Assembly: GCA_964370765.1 (NCBI GenBank)
Contig: CAYJKW010000001.1
Coordinates: forward strand, 1-64,000
Reading direction: 5' to 3'
DNA from: CAYJBH01 sp964370765
GTDB taxonomy: Bacteria; Bacillota; Clostridia; Oscillospirales; Ruminococcaceae
DNA length: 64,000 nt
In this document: one piece after another, positions 33,405 to 41,657 of the stretch
Numbering within the stretch: the first letter of the stretch is position 1
How the letters are laid out: the number at the start of each line of letters is the position of its first letter
The notes under the pieces: generated by a model
The model's database searches: none
What the model was told of the DNA's origin: nothing
Seen by the model: the letters and a program-made list of their open reading frames with translations, nothing else
Position numbers and translations under genes: made by a program

Positions 33405-34311
33405 TGCTATCACCTCCCACAAGGCCTATATAATAGCTCTCAAGGCTCTCATCTTTGTCGGTAACCGAAAGTATTTCACATCCGTGCGTGGATAGAGCCA
33501 AAGCTAATTGTGTGATGTTAATTTTTGCAAAAACATCGGCTCTGTTTTGTGCTGTTAAGCGATAATCCAAACCCATATTATCCAATGTCATGCATAGTGC
33601 TGTGCCGTCGGTTACCTGTATATCCAGACATTTTCTACAGGCATTTTCTAACTCTGCAAAGCTAATTTCCTTTACGATGCTTCCCTTATCAATAAATCCG
33701 AAATGAGTTGCAACCTTTGCGAGTTCATCTAAAATATGGCTGGAAATTAATACAGTTATCCCATTTTCACGATTTAGCTTTAAGATTAGCTCACGAATCT
33801 CTATAATGCCCTGTGGGTCAAGTCCGTTTATAGGTTCATCTAGCACAAGAAAATCCGGATTGCCTGCAAGTGCAATTGCTATGCCAAGCCGTTGTTTCAT
33901 ACCAAGCGAGAAGTTTTTAACCCTTTTATTACCGGCTTCACTAAGCCCTACAAGTGCTAAAAGATCATCAATGCCATCAAATGATGGCATGCCGAGTATG
34001 GTGTACTGCTGTACTAAGTTTTCTTTTGCAGTAAGATCAAGGTAGACGGCCGGTGTTTCCACAACAGCTCCAATGCGTATTCTTGCAGTAGATATAGCTT
34101 TGCTATTCGAGCTAACACCGTATAGTTTGAAATCACCCTTTGTAGGGGTTTGTATTCCGCAGATAATTCGAATTAGTGTAGTTTTTCCGGATCCGTTTTT
34201 TCCTATAAATCCATAGATTGATCCTTTAGGTACATGCATACTAAGGTTGTTTATTGCACTAAAATGTTTATACTTTTTACAAAGGCTGCTTGTTGATAGA
34301 ACATATTCCAT
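33397..34311 (-). CDS. ABC transporter ATPase (BcrA type)
   Basis: This 304-residue ATPase has Walker A GFIGKNGSGKTTLIR (near residue 35), signature NFSLGMKQRLGIA (near 140) and Walker B FLVLDEPINGLD, followed by the LISSHIL switch. The C-terminal extension (about residues 220-304) is typical of the bacitracin-resistance/lantibiotic immunity type. It precedes the permease gene by an overlap of a few bases. The upstream region (34323-34403) carries direct repeats that look like response-regulator boxes, so it is probably induced by the neighbouring two-component system. Confidence 0.92.
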   Translation of the reverse strand: MEYVLSTSSLCKKYKHFSAINNLSMHVPKGSIYGFIGKNGSGKTTLIRIICGIQTPTKGDFKLYGVSSNSKAISTARIRIGAVVETPAVYLDLTAKENLVQQYTILGMPSFDGIDDLLALVGLSEAGNKRVKNFSLGMKQRLGIAIALAGNPDFLVLDEPINGLDPQGIIEIRELILKLNRENGITVLISSHILDELAKVATHFGFIDKGSIVKEISFAELENACRKCLDIQVTDGTALCMTLDNMGLDYRLTAQNRADVFAKINITQLALALSTHGCEILSVTDKDESLESYYIGLVGGDSNE

Positions 34312-34322
34312 TTATTATCTCC

Positions 34323-34352
34323 TATTATGTTGTTTAGCATAACAACATAATA
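34323..34352 (-). repeat. Inverted repeat in the leader of the exporter genes
   Basis: TATTATGTTGTT and its complement (12-base arms, 6-base loop) lie between the response-box region and the ATPase ribosome binding site. The hairpin would form at the 5' end of the exporter mRNA. The TATTAT at its start may double as the -10 hexamer. Confidence 0.55.
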
Positions 34353-34362
34353 CCGCTAATCT

Positions 34363-34403
34363 GTAAAGAAATCGGTTAAGAAATCGGTAAAGAATTAGTT
34401 AAG
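34363..34403 (-). promoter_or_regulatory. Four direct repeats, probable response-regulator boxes
   Basis: On the minus strand CTTAAC, CTTTAC, CTTAAC and CTTTAC recur at 11, 12 and 12 bases, about one helix turn apart. OmpR-family regulators bind such tandem repeats upstream of weak -35 sites. The array starts in the last codons of the regulator gene and ends before the exporter ATPase gene. Confidence 0.65.
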
Positions 34404-35060
34404 ATTTTTTAGCTTAAAACCAATACCCCATACTGCCTCTATATAATCGTTATTATCCACAGCACGAAGCTTTTTACGCAGATTACTTATATGAATCTTT
34501 AACGAGCTTTCGGTGCCATCTGGGGTATCTGCACTAAGTAGGTCAAGGATCTGTGACTTTGTTACTATGGTTGTACCGTTTATCATTAACAGCTTAATTA
34601 TAGCAAACTCGGTTCTTGTAAGCCGGATCTGCGCTGTTCCTAGTTTCAAAACATGTGTTGCAGTATCTAATATTAAATCTCCATGTTTTAAGATACTCTC
34701 ATTGACTGTACAAGCTTTACGTAGCTGAACGGCTATTCTTGCAAGCAGCTCATTTGAATCGAAAGGCTTTGTAATATAGTCTACTGCACCGCCAAGTAAA
34801 AGTGTAACCTTGCTGTCGATATTAGCGTTAGCACTTACTACTATTACAGGGATATTATAGATGTCCTGTAACAGCTGCGCACCGGATAAACCCGGTAGCA
34901 TTAAATCAAGCAGAATTAAATCCGGCCTGTTATTTTTTAGTAGAAGCTGTGCCTCTGTACCGGAATAAGCCCTTAAAACCTCATGTTTATCCCTGGTAAT
35001 TATTTCCTGTATAATATTTCCAATATCGACATCGTCATCTACAATTAATATTTTTGCCAT
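34395..35060 (-). CDS. OmpR-family response regulator
   Basis: This 221-residue DNA-binding regulator has a receiver domain with acidic pocket VDDDVDIG (residues 6-13), the phosphoacceptor aspartate in LILLDLMLPGLSG (near residue 52) and the conserved lysine in DYITKPFDSNE. A C-terminal winged helix (about residues 125-221; SSLKIHISNLRKKLR is the recognition helix region) follows. It is the first gene of the group with ATPase, permease and kinase. It probably binds the direct repeats overlapping its own stop codon and thereby raises the exporter genes. Confidence 0.94.
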   Translation of the reverse strand: MAKILIVDDDVDIGNIIQEIITRDKHEVLRAYSGTEAQLLLKNNRPDLILLDLMLPGLSGAQLLQDIYNIPVIVVSANANIDSKVTLLLGGAVDYITKPFDSNELLARIAVQLRKACTVNESILKHGDLILDTATHVLKLGTAQIRLTRTEFAIIKLLMINGTTIVTKSQILDLLSADTPDGTESSLKIHISNLRKKLRAVDNNDYIEAVWGIGFKLKNLN

Positions 35061-35089
35061 TTCTTATAATCGCCTTTAAATAGTTTGTG

Positions 35090-36289
35090 TTATTTAATAA
35101 TATAGCCAAGCTCTCTAAATTTGCGATGGATCTCGGCAATGTGATCAGAGTTTCTTGTCTGGATTGTAATATGTAGTGCACACACATTAATATCAGTGTT
35201 TTCCTCGGCATAGTTGTGGTTAACCTTTATTACGTTTGCACCAAGTTCGGCAAGTAGTCCGGAAACGTCCCTTAACTGGCCGGGCTTATCCAAAAGCTCT
35301 ATCGTCATGTCGCTAAGTCGGCCGGATGTTAACAAACCACGATCAATTACCTTGTATAGTATATTTACATCTATATTACCGCCCGATAAAAGTGCACAAA
35401 CCTTTTTGCCCTCTATCGGAAGTCGATTAAACATTACAGCCGCAACCGATGCAGCACCTGCCCCCTCGGTTACTAGCTTTTGTTGTTCCATAAGTGTTAG
35501 TATTGCCGCCGCAATCTGATCATCAGAAACGGTTACAATATCGTCAAGATAGCGGCTACACATATCGTAGGTTAACTCAGATGGTTGCTTTACGGCGATT
35601 CCATCTGCAAAGGTAGATACCTTTGCAAGTCGTATTGCCTGTTTTTGCTCAATTGATTTAAACATACCGGCAGCGCCGCTTGCTTGCACACCATAAACCT
35701 TGCAATTGGGATTTAAAGTTTTTATTACATAACCTACACCGGACGCAAGTCCGCCACCGCCTATTGGTACTACCACAGCATCAAGCGACCGCACCTGCTC
35801 TAATATTTCAAGTCCGATAGTTCCTTGACCTGCTATTACATCCTCGTCATCAAATGGATGAACAAAAATCTCTCCACTTTCTTCCTTATGCGCCAATGCC
35901 GCTTTATAAGCATCGTCGTAAACGCCATCCACCAAAACTACGTTTGCACCATAATTTTTTGTTGCCTCTACCTTAGATATTGGCGAGATGCTGGGAAGAA
36001 ATATTGTGGATTTAATTTTACGCTTAGCTGCTGCAAGAGCTACCCCCTGTGCATGGTTACCCGCACTACAGGCAACTACCCCTTTTTTTGACTGATCATC
36101 TGTTAAGGTGGACATCTTGTAGTAGGAGCCTCTAACCTTAAAAGAGCCGGTAAGCTGTAGGTTTTCGGTCTTTAGATATAATCTTGCAGGGGTGTCTATT
36201 CTTGTAGCGCGAATAACATCCGTTTTATTTATAACACCGTTTAATGTAAGCGATGCTTGGTATACCTTTGAAATAAATTGATCTGTCAT
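35090..36289 (-). CDS. ilvA: Threonine ammonia-lyase (with ACT-like regulatory domain)
   Basis: This 399-residue PLP enzyme deaminates threonine to 2-oxobutanoate for isoleucine synthesis or fermentation. The PLP lysine is in TGSFKVRGSYYKM (near residue 53). ACSAGNHAQGVALAA and the glycine loop PIGGGGLASGVGY are typical, and the C-terminal ACT-like domain (about residues 325-399) starts GRLSDMTIELLDKPGQL. The length matches the short, ACT-containing clostridial form, which fits a TdcB-like fermentative role as well as IlvA. It has its own promoter at 36322-36349 and stops 29 bases before the response-regulator gene. Confidence 0.94.
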   Translation of the reverse strand: MTDQFISKVYQASLTLNGVINKTDVIRATRIDTPARLYLKTENLQLTGSFKVRGSYYKMSTLTDDQSKKGVVACSAGNHAQGVALAAAKRKIKSTIFLPSISPISKVEATKNYGANVVLVDGVYDDAYKAALAHKEESGEIFVHPFDDEDVIAGQGTIGLEILEQVRSLDAVVVPIGGGGLASGVGYVIKTLNPNCKVYGVQASGAAGMFKSIEQKQAIRLAKVSTFADGIAVKQPSELTYDMCSRYLDDIVTVSDDQIAAAILTLMEQQKLVTEGAGAASVAAVMFNRLPIEGKKVCALLSGGNIDVNILYKVIDRGLLTSGRLSDMTIELLDKPGQLRDVSGLLAELGANVIKVNHNYAEENTDINVCALHITIQTRNSDHIAEIHRKFRELGYIIK

Positions 36290-36321
36290 CTATACTACCT
36301 TTTTTGTAAATATATTGTACA

Positions 36322-36349
36322 ATTATAACATATAGATGAAAAAAAGCAA
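36322..36349 (-). promoter_or_regulatory. Promoter of the threonine ammonia-lyase gene
   Basis: On the minus strand TTGCTT (36349-36344) and TATAAT (36327-36322) are 16 bases apart, about 32 bases before the ATG. Confidence 0.65.
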
Positions 36350-36429
36350 ATTTACATATATTTTCAAGCGAACAGGTGATGTCTTTGCTTGTTTTTTCTG
36401 TAAGTAGATGATATAATGTACAAGATACT

Positions 36430-36507
36430 ACAGGTAGACAGCGCTGATTTTTCCATTATTAAATATCAAGGTTTTAGATATGTTGGTAATATAGCTGCTA
36501 TACCTGT
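36430..36507 (+). ncRNA. Structured element upstream of the MATE gene
   Basis: ACAGGTA-GA-CAGC near 36430 is complementary to GCTG-CTA-TACCTGT near 36494. Inside lies a small hairpin, ATATC...GATAT. A TATAAT (around 36412) precedes and a T-run (36511-36515) follows. This could be a small RNA or a leader element, but it matches no riboswitch class I can name. Confidence 0.35.
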
Positions 36508-36514
36508 AAATTTT

Positions 36515-36542
36515 TTGACAATTTATAAAGTGTAGGTATAAT
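36515..36542 (+). promoter_or_regulatory. Promoter of the MATE gene
   Basis: TTGACA (36515-36520) and TATAAT (36537-36542) with a 16-base spacer. The -10 overlaps an ATG at 36541, so translation must start downstream at 36622. Confidence 0.75.
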
Positions 36543-36621
36543 GCTGCTAAAACTATATGTAAAACTAAATAATATTATCCAAAGATTTAAAAGCAAAAGA
36601 AAAAGCAGTTACGAGATAGAT

Positions 36622-37953
36622 ATGTGTAACGGGCCGTTATTTTCTAAGCTGATAAAATTCTCTATACCGCTTGTGTTATCCAGCATACTACAATTGCTGT
36701 TTCACTCGGCGGATATAATTGTAGTTGGTCAGTACTCCGGGCCTACTGCGCTTGCCGCTGTTGGTGCAACCGGTTCCCTTACAAATCTGTTTATAACTGT
36801 GTTTATGGGATTGTCGGTAGGTACAAATGTTCTAACTGCAAGATATTTTGCCGCAAAGAAATTTAAGGATCTTTCCGAGGTTGTTCATACATCGGTTGCA
36901 ATTAGCCTTTTGTTCGGCATAATACTGTTTTTTCTTGGGTTGTTTTTTGCCCCTACTCTACTTAGTATGATGGACACGCCGCAAGATGTTATTGGTCAGT
37001 CAGTCCTATATATGAGAATATTATTTTTAGGTATGCCGGCACTATTATTATATAATTTTGGTGCTGCAATTCTAAGGGCGATGGGGGATACAAGGCGTCC
37101 TCTTTACTACCTTTCTATCTCTGGAGTGATAAATGTTATAATTAACCTGCTTTTAGTTGTTGTAGTCGGCATGGGGGTTGAGGGAGTTGCAATAGCGACT
37201 ATCGTTTCCCAATACCTATCTGCCTGTATGGTGCTTAACTGCCTTGTAAAATGTCCGGCTGTCTATGCTGTGGTATTAAAACAGATTCGTATACATAAAT
37301 CAAAGTTAATCGAGATACTTAAAATTGGCCTTCCGGCAGGTGTTCAGGGCGCAATGTTTACATTTTCTAATGTACTTATACAGTCCTCTATTAACTCGTT
37401 TGGCTCTACCGTTGTTGCCGGAAACACCGCCTCGGCTAACCTTGAAGGATTTGTCTTTGTGTCCCTTAATGCATTTCATCAAACTGCAGTTAGTTTTGTG
37501 TCACAAAATATGGGTGCAAAAAAATATTCCCGCATTCCTAAAATTACCGGGCTATGTATCTTGAGTGTTGCGGTTTTAGGCGGTGTTATGGGTGGTGGGT
37601 TTATCTTGTTTTCCCAGCCACTACTTAGCCTGTATAACAGTGATCCGGATGTTATAGTACACGGTGTGACACGTTTGACATATATCTGTTCCGGCTACTT
37701 TATCTGTGGTATTATGGATGTAACTATAGGTGTGCTTCGTGGAATGGGTTATTCGTTTATATCAATGATAACATCTACTATCGGGGTATGTGGGGTTAGA
37801 GTTGCTTGGGTATACACGTTGTTTAAATATACAAATAGTCTTGAGGTCTTGTTTTTATCCTATCCGACAACATGGAGTATAACAGCGGTAGTAAGCCTTG
37901 CGTTGTTTGCATATGCCCAACGAAAACTACCTAAAGAGGGTGCGCTGATATAA
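36622..37953 (+). CDS. MATE-family multidrug efflux transporter
   Basis: This 443-residue membrane protein has twelve hydrophobic segments in two similar halves, as in MATE pumps, which exchange cationic drugs or metabolites for Na+ or H+. The N terminus MCNGPLFSKLIKFSIPLVLS followed by SILQLLFHSADIIVVGQ is the usual beginning of the family. For this reason, and because a strong promoter overlaps the earlier ATG at 36541, the ATG at 36622 is chosen. The ribosome binding site before it (GAGAT) is weak. It ends before a hairpin shared with the convergent chromate-transporter genes. Confidence 0.92.
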   Translation: MCNGPLFSKLIKFSIPLVLSSILQLLFHSADIIVVGQYSGPTALAAVGATGSLTNLFITVFMGLSVGTNVLTARYFAAKKFKDLSEVVHTSVAISLLFGIILFFLGLFFAPTLLSMMDTPQDVIGQSVLYMRILFLGMPALLLYNFGAAILRAMGDTRRPLYYLSISGVINVIINLLLVVVVGMGVEGVAIATIVSQYLSACMVLNCLVKCPAVYAVVLKQIRIHKSKLIEILKIGLPAGVQGAMFTFSNVLIQSSINSFGSTVVAGNTASANLEGFVFVSLNAFHQTAVSFVSQNMGAKKYSRIPKITGLCILSVAVLGGVMGGGFILFSQPLLSLYNSDPDVIVHGVTRLTYICSGYFICGIMDVTIGVLRGMGYSFISMITSTIGVCGVRVAWVYTLFKYTNSLEVLFLSYPTTWSITAVVSLALFAYAQRKLPKEGALI

Positions 37954-38002
37954 GTTTAAAGGATGAGCCGTTTAAAAGGGACTGATGATGACACAAAATA
38001 AA

Positions 38003-38035
38003 AGGTGGTATCCCTTGTGAAAAGGTATACCACCT
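38003..38035 (-). terminator. Terminator of the chromate-transporter genes
   Basis: AGGTGGTAT and ATACCACCT form a 9-bp stem with a 15-base loop. On the minus strand TTTTATTTT follows. Confidence 0.65.
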
Positions 38036-38083
38036 GAAAAACAGTTATATTAGCAGTTTAACTTACGGTTTGTAGCAAATCCG

Positions 38084-38635
38084 CTAGGCAATTCCAAGAA
38101 GATACAGTGCCAAACCAATTAATCCGCCACCGCCGATAAGCGCAACCATTCCAACCTTAAACTTGCGATATGCTATAATGGCAACTGCAACCATGGCCAT
38201 AAAGATAAAGTCAAGGTTTCCTTGAACCGTAAAGATTACGTTTACAAGTATGCCAAGCGAGGCCACTGCAATCAATCCGGTAACAACCGGCTTTAGCAGT
38301 GTTAGGGTATCCTGCATAATGCTAAGGTCGCGGTAGCGGAAATACAGTTTGCAAAGTATAAGTGTAATTATTATAGAAGGTGTAATTATTCCAGCAGTAG
38401 CGACTAGTCCACCAAGAGGGCCGGCAAGTTTTGATCCAACAAATGTTGCGGAGTTTAGGATTATTGGACCGGGTGTAAGTTGGCTAATGGTAACAAGGTC
38501 GGCAAATTCGGTTGCGGTTAACCATGCTTTTTGTGTGACCGTTAGATGCTGAATAAGCGGTAGAATGGCATAGCCACCACCAAAACCAAGCCCCCCTACA
38601 ATTAAAAAGGAGATATATAACTCTAAAAAAATCAT
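38084..38635 (-). CDS. Chromate transporter, half-size subunit (ChrA domain)
   Basis: This 183-residue membrane protein is one half of a two-gene CHR transporter. LGFGGGYAILPLIQ (about residues 16-29) and SQLTPGPIILNSATFVG match the ChrA signature. It overlaps the next half-gene by four bases. Short CHR proteins work as heteropairs; they export chromate in some species, though in anaerobes the natural substrate is uncertain. Two co-expressed halves mean that no fusion took place in this lineage. Confidence 0.92.
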   Translation of the reverse strand: MIFLELYISFLIVGGLGFGGGYAILPLIQHLTVTQKAWLTATEFADLVTISQLTPGPIILNSATFVGSKLAGPLGGLVATAGIITPSIIITLILCKLYFRYRDLSIMQDTLTLLKPVVTGLIAVASLGILVNVIFTVQGNLDFIFMAMVAVAIIAYRKFKVGMVALIGGGGLIGLALYLLGIA

Positions 38636-39237
38636 TTTTTAGCCTCCTTTTTTACATCTTTTTTTGCATTCCTAATATGCCTGAACACCGAGATGCCACC
38701 GAAGATTATTACCGATGAAAAAACCATCAGCGCCGGATTTACATTTAAAAAATAACTAAGTGAAAAGGATAGTGCTATTAAAACTGGTGCTATCCATTTT
38801 AACTTTTTATAGCTATCTATGGTGTATTGTAAAACAAGGTCTATCATTATCGCTGCAATAGCTGCGCTCATACCCCTAAATACGGCAGTAACAACGTTGC
38901 CATCCGGATCGTTAGCAAAGATAGAGTAGAATGCCTCAAAAATTGTTACCAGTATAAGTGGTGGAAGGATAGCGCCAAATAGGGCGCAAAAAGCGCCCGG
39001 TATGCCTGCAAGTTTATATCCAACTGCAAGGGATGAATTTACAGCGATGGCGCCCGGACCTGATTGAGCAATAGAGACAAGGTCGGACATCTCGTCTTTA
39101 TCTATTAATTTAAGATCATCTACATATCGTTTTGTAAGCAATGGTACCGCAATATAGCCGGCACCTATCATAATTAGGCTGATGAACAGTGATGTTGCGA
39201 AAAGGTTAATATAAATATTATCTAATAACTTCTTCAT
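38632..39237 (-). CDS. Chromate transporter, half-size subunit (partner)
   Basis: This 201-residue partner of the protein at 38084-38635 is transcribed first. It shows MIGAGYIAVPLLTKRYVDDL (about residues 22-41) and SIAQSGPGAIAVNSSLAVGYKLAG, matching the same family with altered signature residues. The hydrophobic pattern gives about six membrane segments and a lysine-rich tail. It lies 17 bases after the M23 peptidase gene's end region in the minus-strand direction, so it follows that gene and may share its transcript. Confidence 0.92.
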   Translation of the reverse strand: MKKLLDNIYINLFATSLFISLIMIGAGYIAVPLLTKRYVDDLKLIDKDEMSDLVSIAQSGPGAIAVNSSLAVGYKLAGIPGAFCALFGAILPPLILVTIFEAFYSIFANDPDGNVVTAVFRGMSAAIAAIMIDLVLQYTIDSYKKLKWIAPVLIALSFSLSYFLNVNPALMVFSSVIIFGGISVFRHIRNAKKDVKKEAKK

Positions 39238-39253
39238 TAAACTTCCTATGTTA

Positions 39254-40543
39254 TTATTCTAAAAGCTCGGTAGTAGCCACATCTTCAAAGATACCAGATG
39301 TGCCGTCAAATGTACCCCATGGGTTCATGGCATAGCGGTTTATCTGCAGCTGATAGTGTAGGTGGCTACCGGTTGAATAACCTGTGGTACCCATGTATGC
39401 AATAAGCTGCCCCTTTTCAACCATGTCGCCAGTTTGCACATGTAGTGCCGACATATGGAATAAATATGCCTTTAGCCCACCACCATAGTCGAGAACTATT
39501 GTGTTGCCACTAAGTTGTAGAAATCCAGCGTATTCCACCTTTGCATGGTTAGGTGCGATTATAGGAGTTCCCTCCGGCGCGGCGATATCTATTCCACCGT
39601 GGTAGCCATCAAACGAACCGTTAATATAACGTGCAAGTCCATACTCACTTGATATTCTGCCCTCAGCAGGCATTAAAAATGTGCCCTCCCAGTAGATATT
39701 ATCATCCTTTGTATCGTATAAAGGATATATTATCTCGCGGTATTCTGCACTTGCCGTAGCACTATCTGCCAAAGCGGATGTGGATGTGTCCATTGTAAAA
39801 CTTTGGGTTCCATAGTTATGTGCCACAACCGTGATAGGTATATCTTTGATATAGTCGCCGACAGTAACAGTAGCCGAATATTTTCCGGGCTCTACAAGAT
39901 AGCCGGTAGGAATTATAGCGGTATAAACACCTTCACGCTCTACAAACAGTGTACTTCCAAGCTCACTATCTATCTGTGGTTCAACCCCCTCGGGAAGGTT
40001 GTGTAGATAAACCGATATACTTTCTCCCTGTGGTACCTCGGTAGTGGATACTGTTATTGAGGGAGGTATAACCGGTTCTACTAAGTTATAATCGAACCCA
40101 TAGCTAAAGGTACCAAAGCTACCATCCTGTTGTACCTGTTGCTCTATCGTAACCATATAGTTATAAAGCCCAGGTTGGGCAAGCTCGTAATCGTTAAGCT
40201 CATCTAGGGTGCCGGAAAAAAGGGCCTCCCCATTAGAATAAATGTATCCTTTTACAGTATAACCACCCGGGGCTATGATATCGGGTGGTTGCTCGGTGTT
40301 CTCAAGCAAAAGCCCTGTAACATCATAATCCTCGGCTATGGTTTTTCCCTGCGGCTGAAATAGCACCGGATAGGTCCATACACTACCCGAGAGTGGCAGG
40401 CTTTCCTCCCCTATCGTAATGTTTGGAGGCGCATACGAAACAGAGCCTATCGAATTATAATAGCTGTTGTAGATAGAAATTCCGCCTAAAGCTGCAGCAG
40501 TTATCACAAATAAGATGGCTACAATAAGTATAATTTTCTTCAT
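39254..40543 (-). CDS. Membrane-anchored M23-family peptidase with Ig-like domains
   Basis: This 429-residue protein has an N-terminal membrane anchor (about residues 2-22) and two beta-rich domains (about 30-260). A C-terminal LytM/M23 domain has HGGIDIAAPEGTP (metal-binding His and Asp), DYGGGLKAYLFHMSALHV and GSHLHYQLQ, so all zinc ligands are present. It would cut peptidoglycan cross-links outside the cell. The ATG at 40543 is used because GAGGGG lies before it; an upstream ORF start would overlap the previous gene. The first domain resembles the one in the protein at 27127-27606. A sporulation role, like SpoIIQ, is possible but unproven. Confidence 0.88.
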   Translation of the reverse strand: MKKIILIVAILFVITAAALGGISIYNSYYNSIGSVSYAPPNITIGEESLPLSGSVWTYPVLFQPQGKTIAEDYDVTGLLLENTEQPPDIIAPGGYTVKGYIYSNGEALFSGTLDELNDYELAQPGLYNYMVTIEQQVQQDGSFGTFSYGFDYNLVEPVIPPSITVSTTEVPQGESISVYLHNLPEGVEPQIDSELGSTLFVEREGVYTAIIPTGYLVEPGKYSATVTVGDYIKDIPITVVAHNYGTQSFTMDTSTSALADSATASAEYREIIYPLYDTKDDNIYWEGTFLMPAEGRISSEYGLARYINGSFDGYHGGIDIAAPEGTPIIAPNHAKVEYAGFLQLSGNTIVLDYGGGLKAYLFHMSALHVQTGDMVEKGQLIAYMGTTGYSTGSHLHYQLQINRYAMNPWGTFDGTSGIFEDVATTELLE

Positions 40544-40580
40544 TATTACAAAAACCCCTCGTAAGACAACGTATGTATTA

Positions 40581-41597
40581 TTATTCCTCGCCGTCCACAT
40601 CGGGTAGCTCTAATGTTTTATGATGCTTTTCCTTGAATGCTGCAGAAAATTTGCTAAAAAACCCAACTTTTTCTTTAGGCTTATCCTCGGATGACGGACG
40701 TTTTTTTCCATTAAGAAAACTTTCGGTAAAGCCTTCGTCAAATATGCTGGCAGGAGCAATGTTAGCTTGGTCAGCTGGCTGTTGCTGCTCAGGAGATGGG
40801 TCGCTAAAAGAGATAGCCTGTGTATGCTCGAACGATGATTGTGTAGGCTGTACAGCGTTAGGTGTTTCGATAACCGCTTGTGGCTGAGTAACCGCTGACG
40901 GTACTATCTGTGTTGCTGCTACAGATATAGGTTGCGGTACTGTTGCTGTTGTGGATTGTGTTGTTGGAATATCAGGTGCCTTAGTAGATATAGTGCCACC
41001 TACAACTCTTTCCGATCCCTTAGAAGATGACTCGATAGCTGTTAGTTGTATAGGCGCATCTTTTTTCTTTGCATATTTTGTATCAAGCATCTCAAGTCTT
41101 TTTTCATCCTGTGTGCCCTGTGAGATGTTGAGTGTAATCCTGCCTTTGCCATACGCTGCGACAATCGCATTAACAACTTCGTCCATATCCATATGGTAGC
41201 AAAGCAGTCCTTGCAATGTAGATGCAATTCGGTAACGTGTAGGCATAGTAGGGGATGCAAGCAATGGTAAACTTGCAATTATTAGCGACTGAATACAGGC
41301 AGGACAGTTATCCCCTGCTATATTCATAAATTCTTGCTGTATATAGGATATATCATCGCCCGACTCGAGCCATTCTATGGTGGTAACATCCCGATTAATC
41401 GCACGCGTTACCGGATATATACATGCATCCACCGCAATCCCATCTATTAATACAATAGATGAGCCACAGGGGTTACAGCTATTTCGTACACTATAACATT
41501 TTTGCAGATGCAAAGCCTCACAAAGTGCCGCGCCGGTGTGGATAAAGCAGCTGCATTCCCGGCCGTTAAGCCTAAAGGATATAACCTCTTTTTTCAT
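40581..41597 (-). CDS. XDH-family [2Fe-2S] subunit with substituted cysteines and a long tail
   Basis: The first 150 residues of this 338-residue protein follow the CoxS/XdhC layout: a ferredoxin-like domain (IVLIDGIAVDACIYP, Cys59; Cys41 and Cys44 in NSCNPCGSS) and an all-helical second domain (DNCPACIQSL, Cys98 and Cys101; LLCYHMDM, Cys133 and His135). Canonical subunits have C-x4-C-x2-C and CxC. Here one cysteine of the first cluster is Ser47, the first is displaced, and the last cysteine of the second cluster is His135. Residues 190-338 are a Gln/Pro/Thr-rich then basic tail not found in standard subunits. It is the third gene of the operon with the FAD and large subunits. Confidence 0.78.
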   Translation of the reverse strand: MKKEVISFRLNGRECSCFIHTGAALCEALHLQKCYSVRNSCNPCGSSIVLIDGIAVDACIYPVTRAINRDVTTIEWLESGDDISYIQQEFMNIAGDNCPACIQSLIIASLPLLASPTMPTRYRIASTLQGLLCYHMDMDEVVNAIVAAYGKGRITLNISQGTQDEKRLEMLDTKYAKKKDAPIQLTAIESSSKGSERVVGGTISTKAPDIPTTQSTTATVPQPISVAATQIVPSAVTQPQAVIETPNAVQPTQSSFEHTQAISFSDPSPEQQQPADQANIAPASIFDEGFTESFLNGKKRPSSEDKPKEKVGFFSKFSAAFKEKHHKTLELPDVDGEE

Positions 41598-41657
41598 TTA
41601 CCCGTACGTTCCTTTCTGGTGTGTTGCTGAATGTGTTTTTATTGCAGAAAAACAGTA

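Noticed and set aside
36541..36621. Extra 27 N-terminal codons of the MATE protein
   Set aside because: The first ATG lies in the -10 hexamer of the promoter, and the remaining protein starts like other family members.
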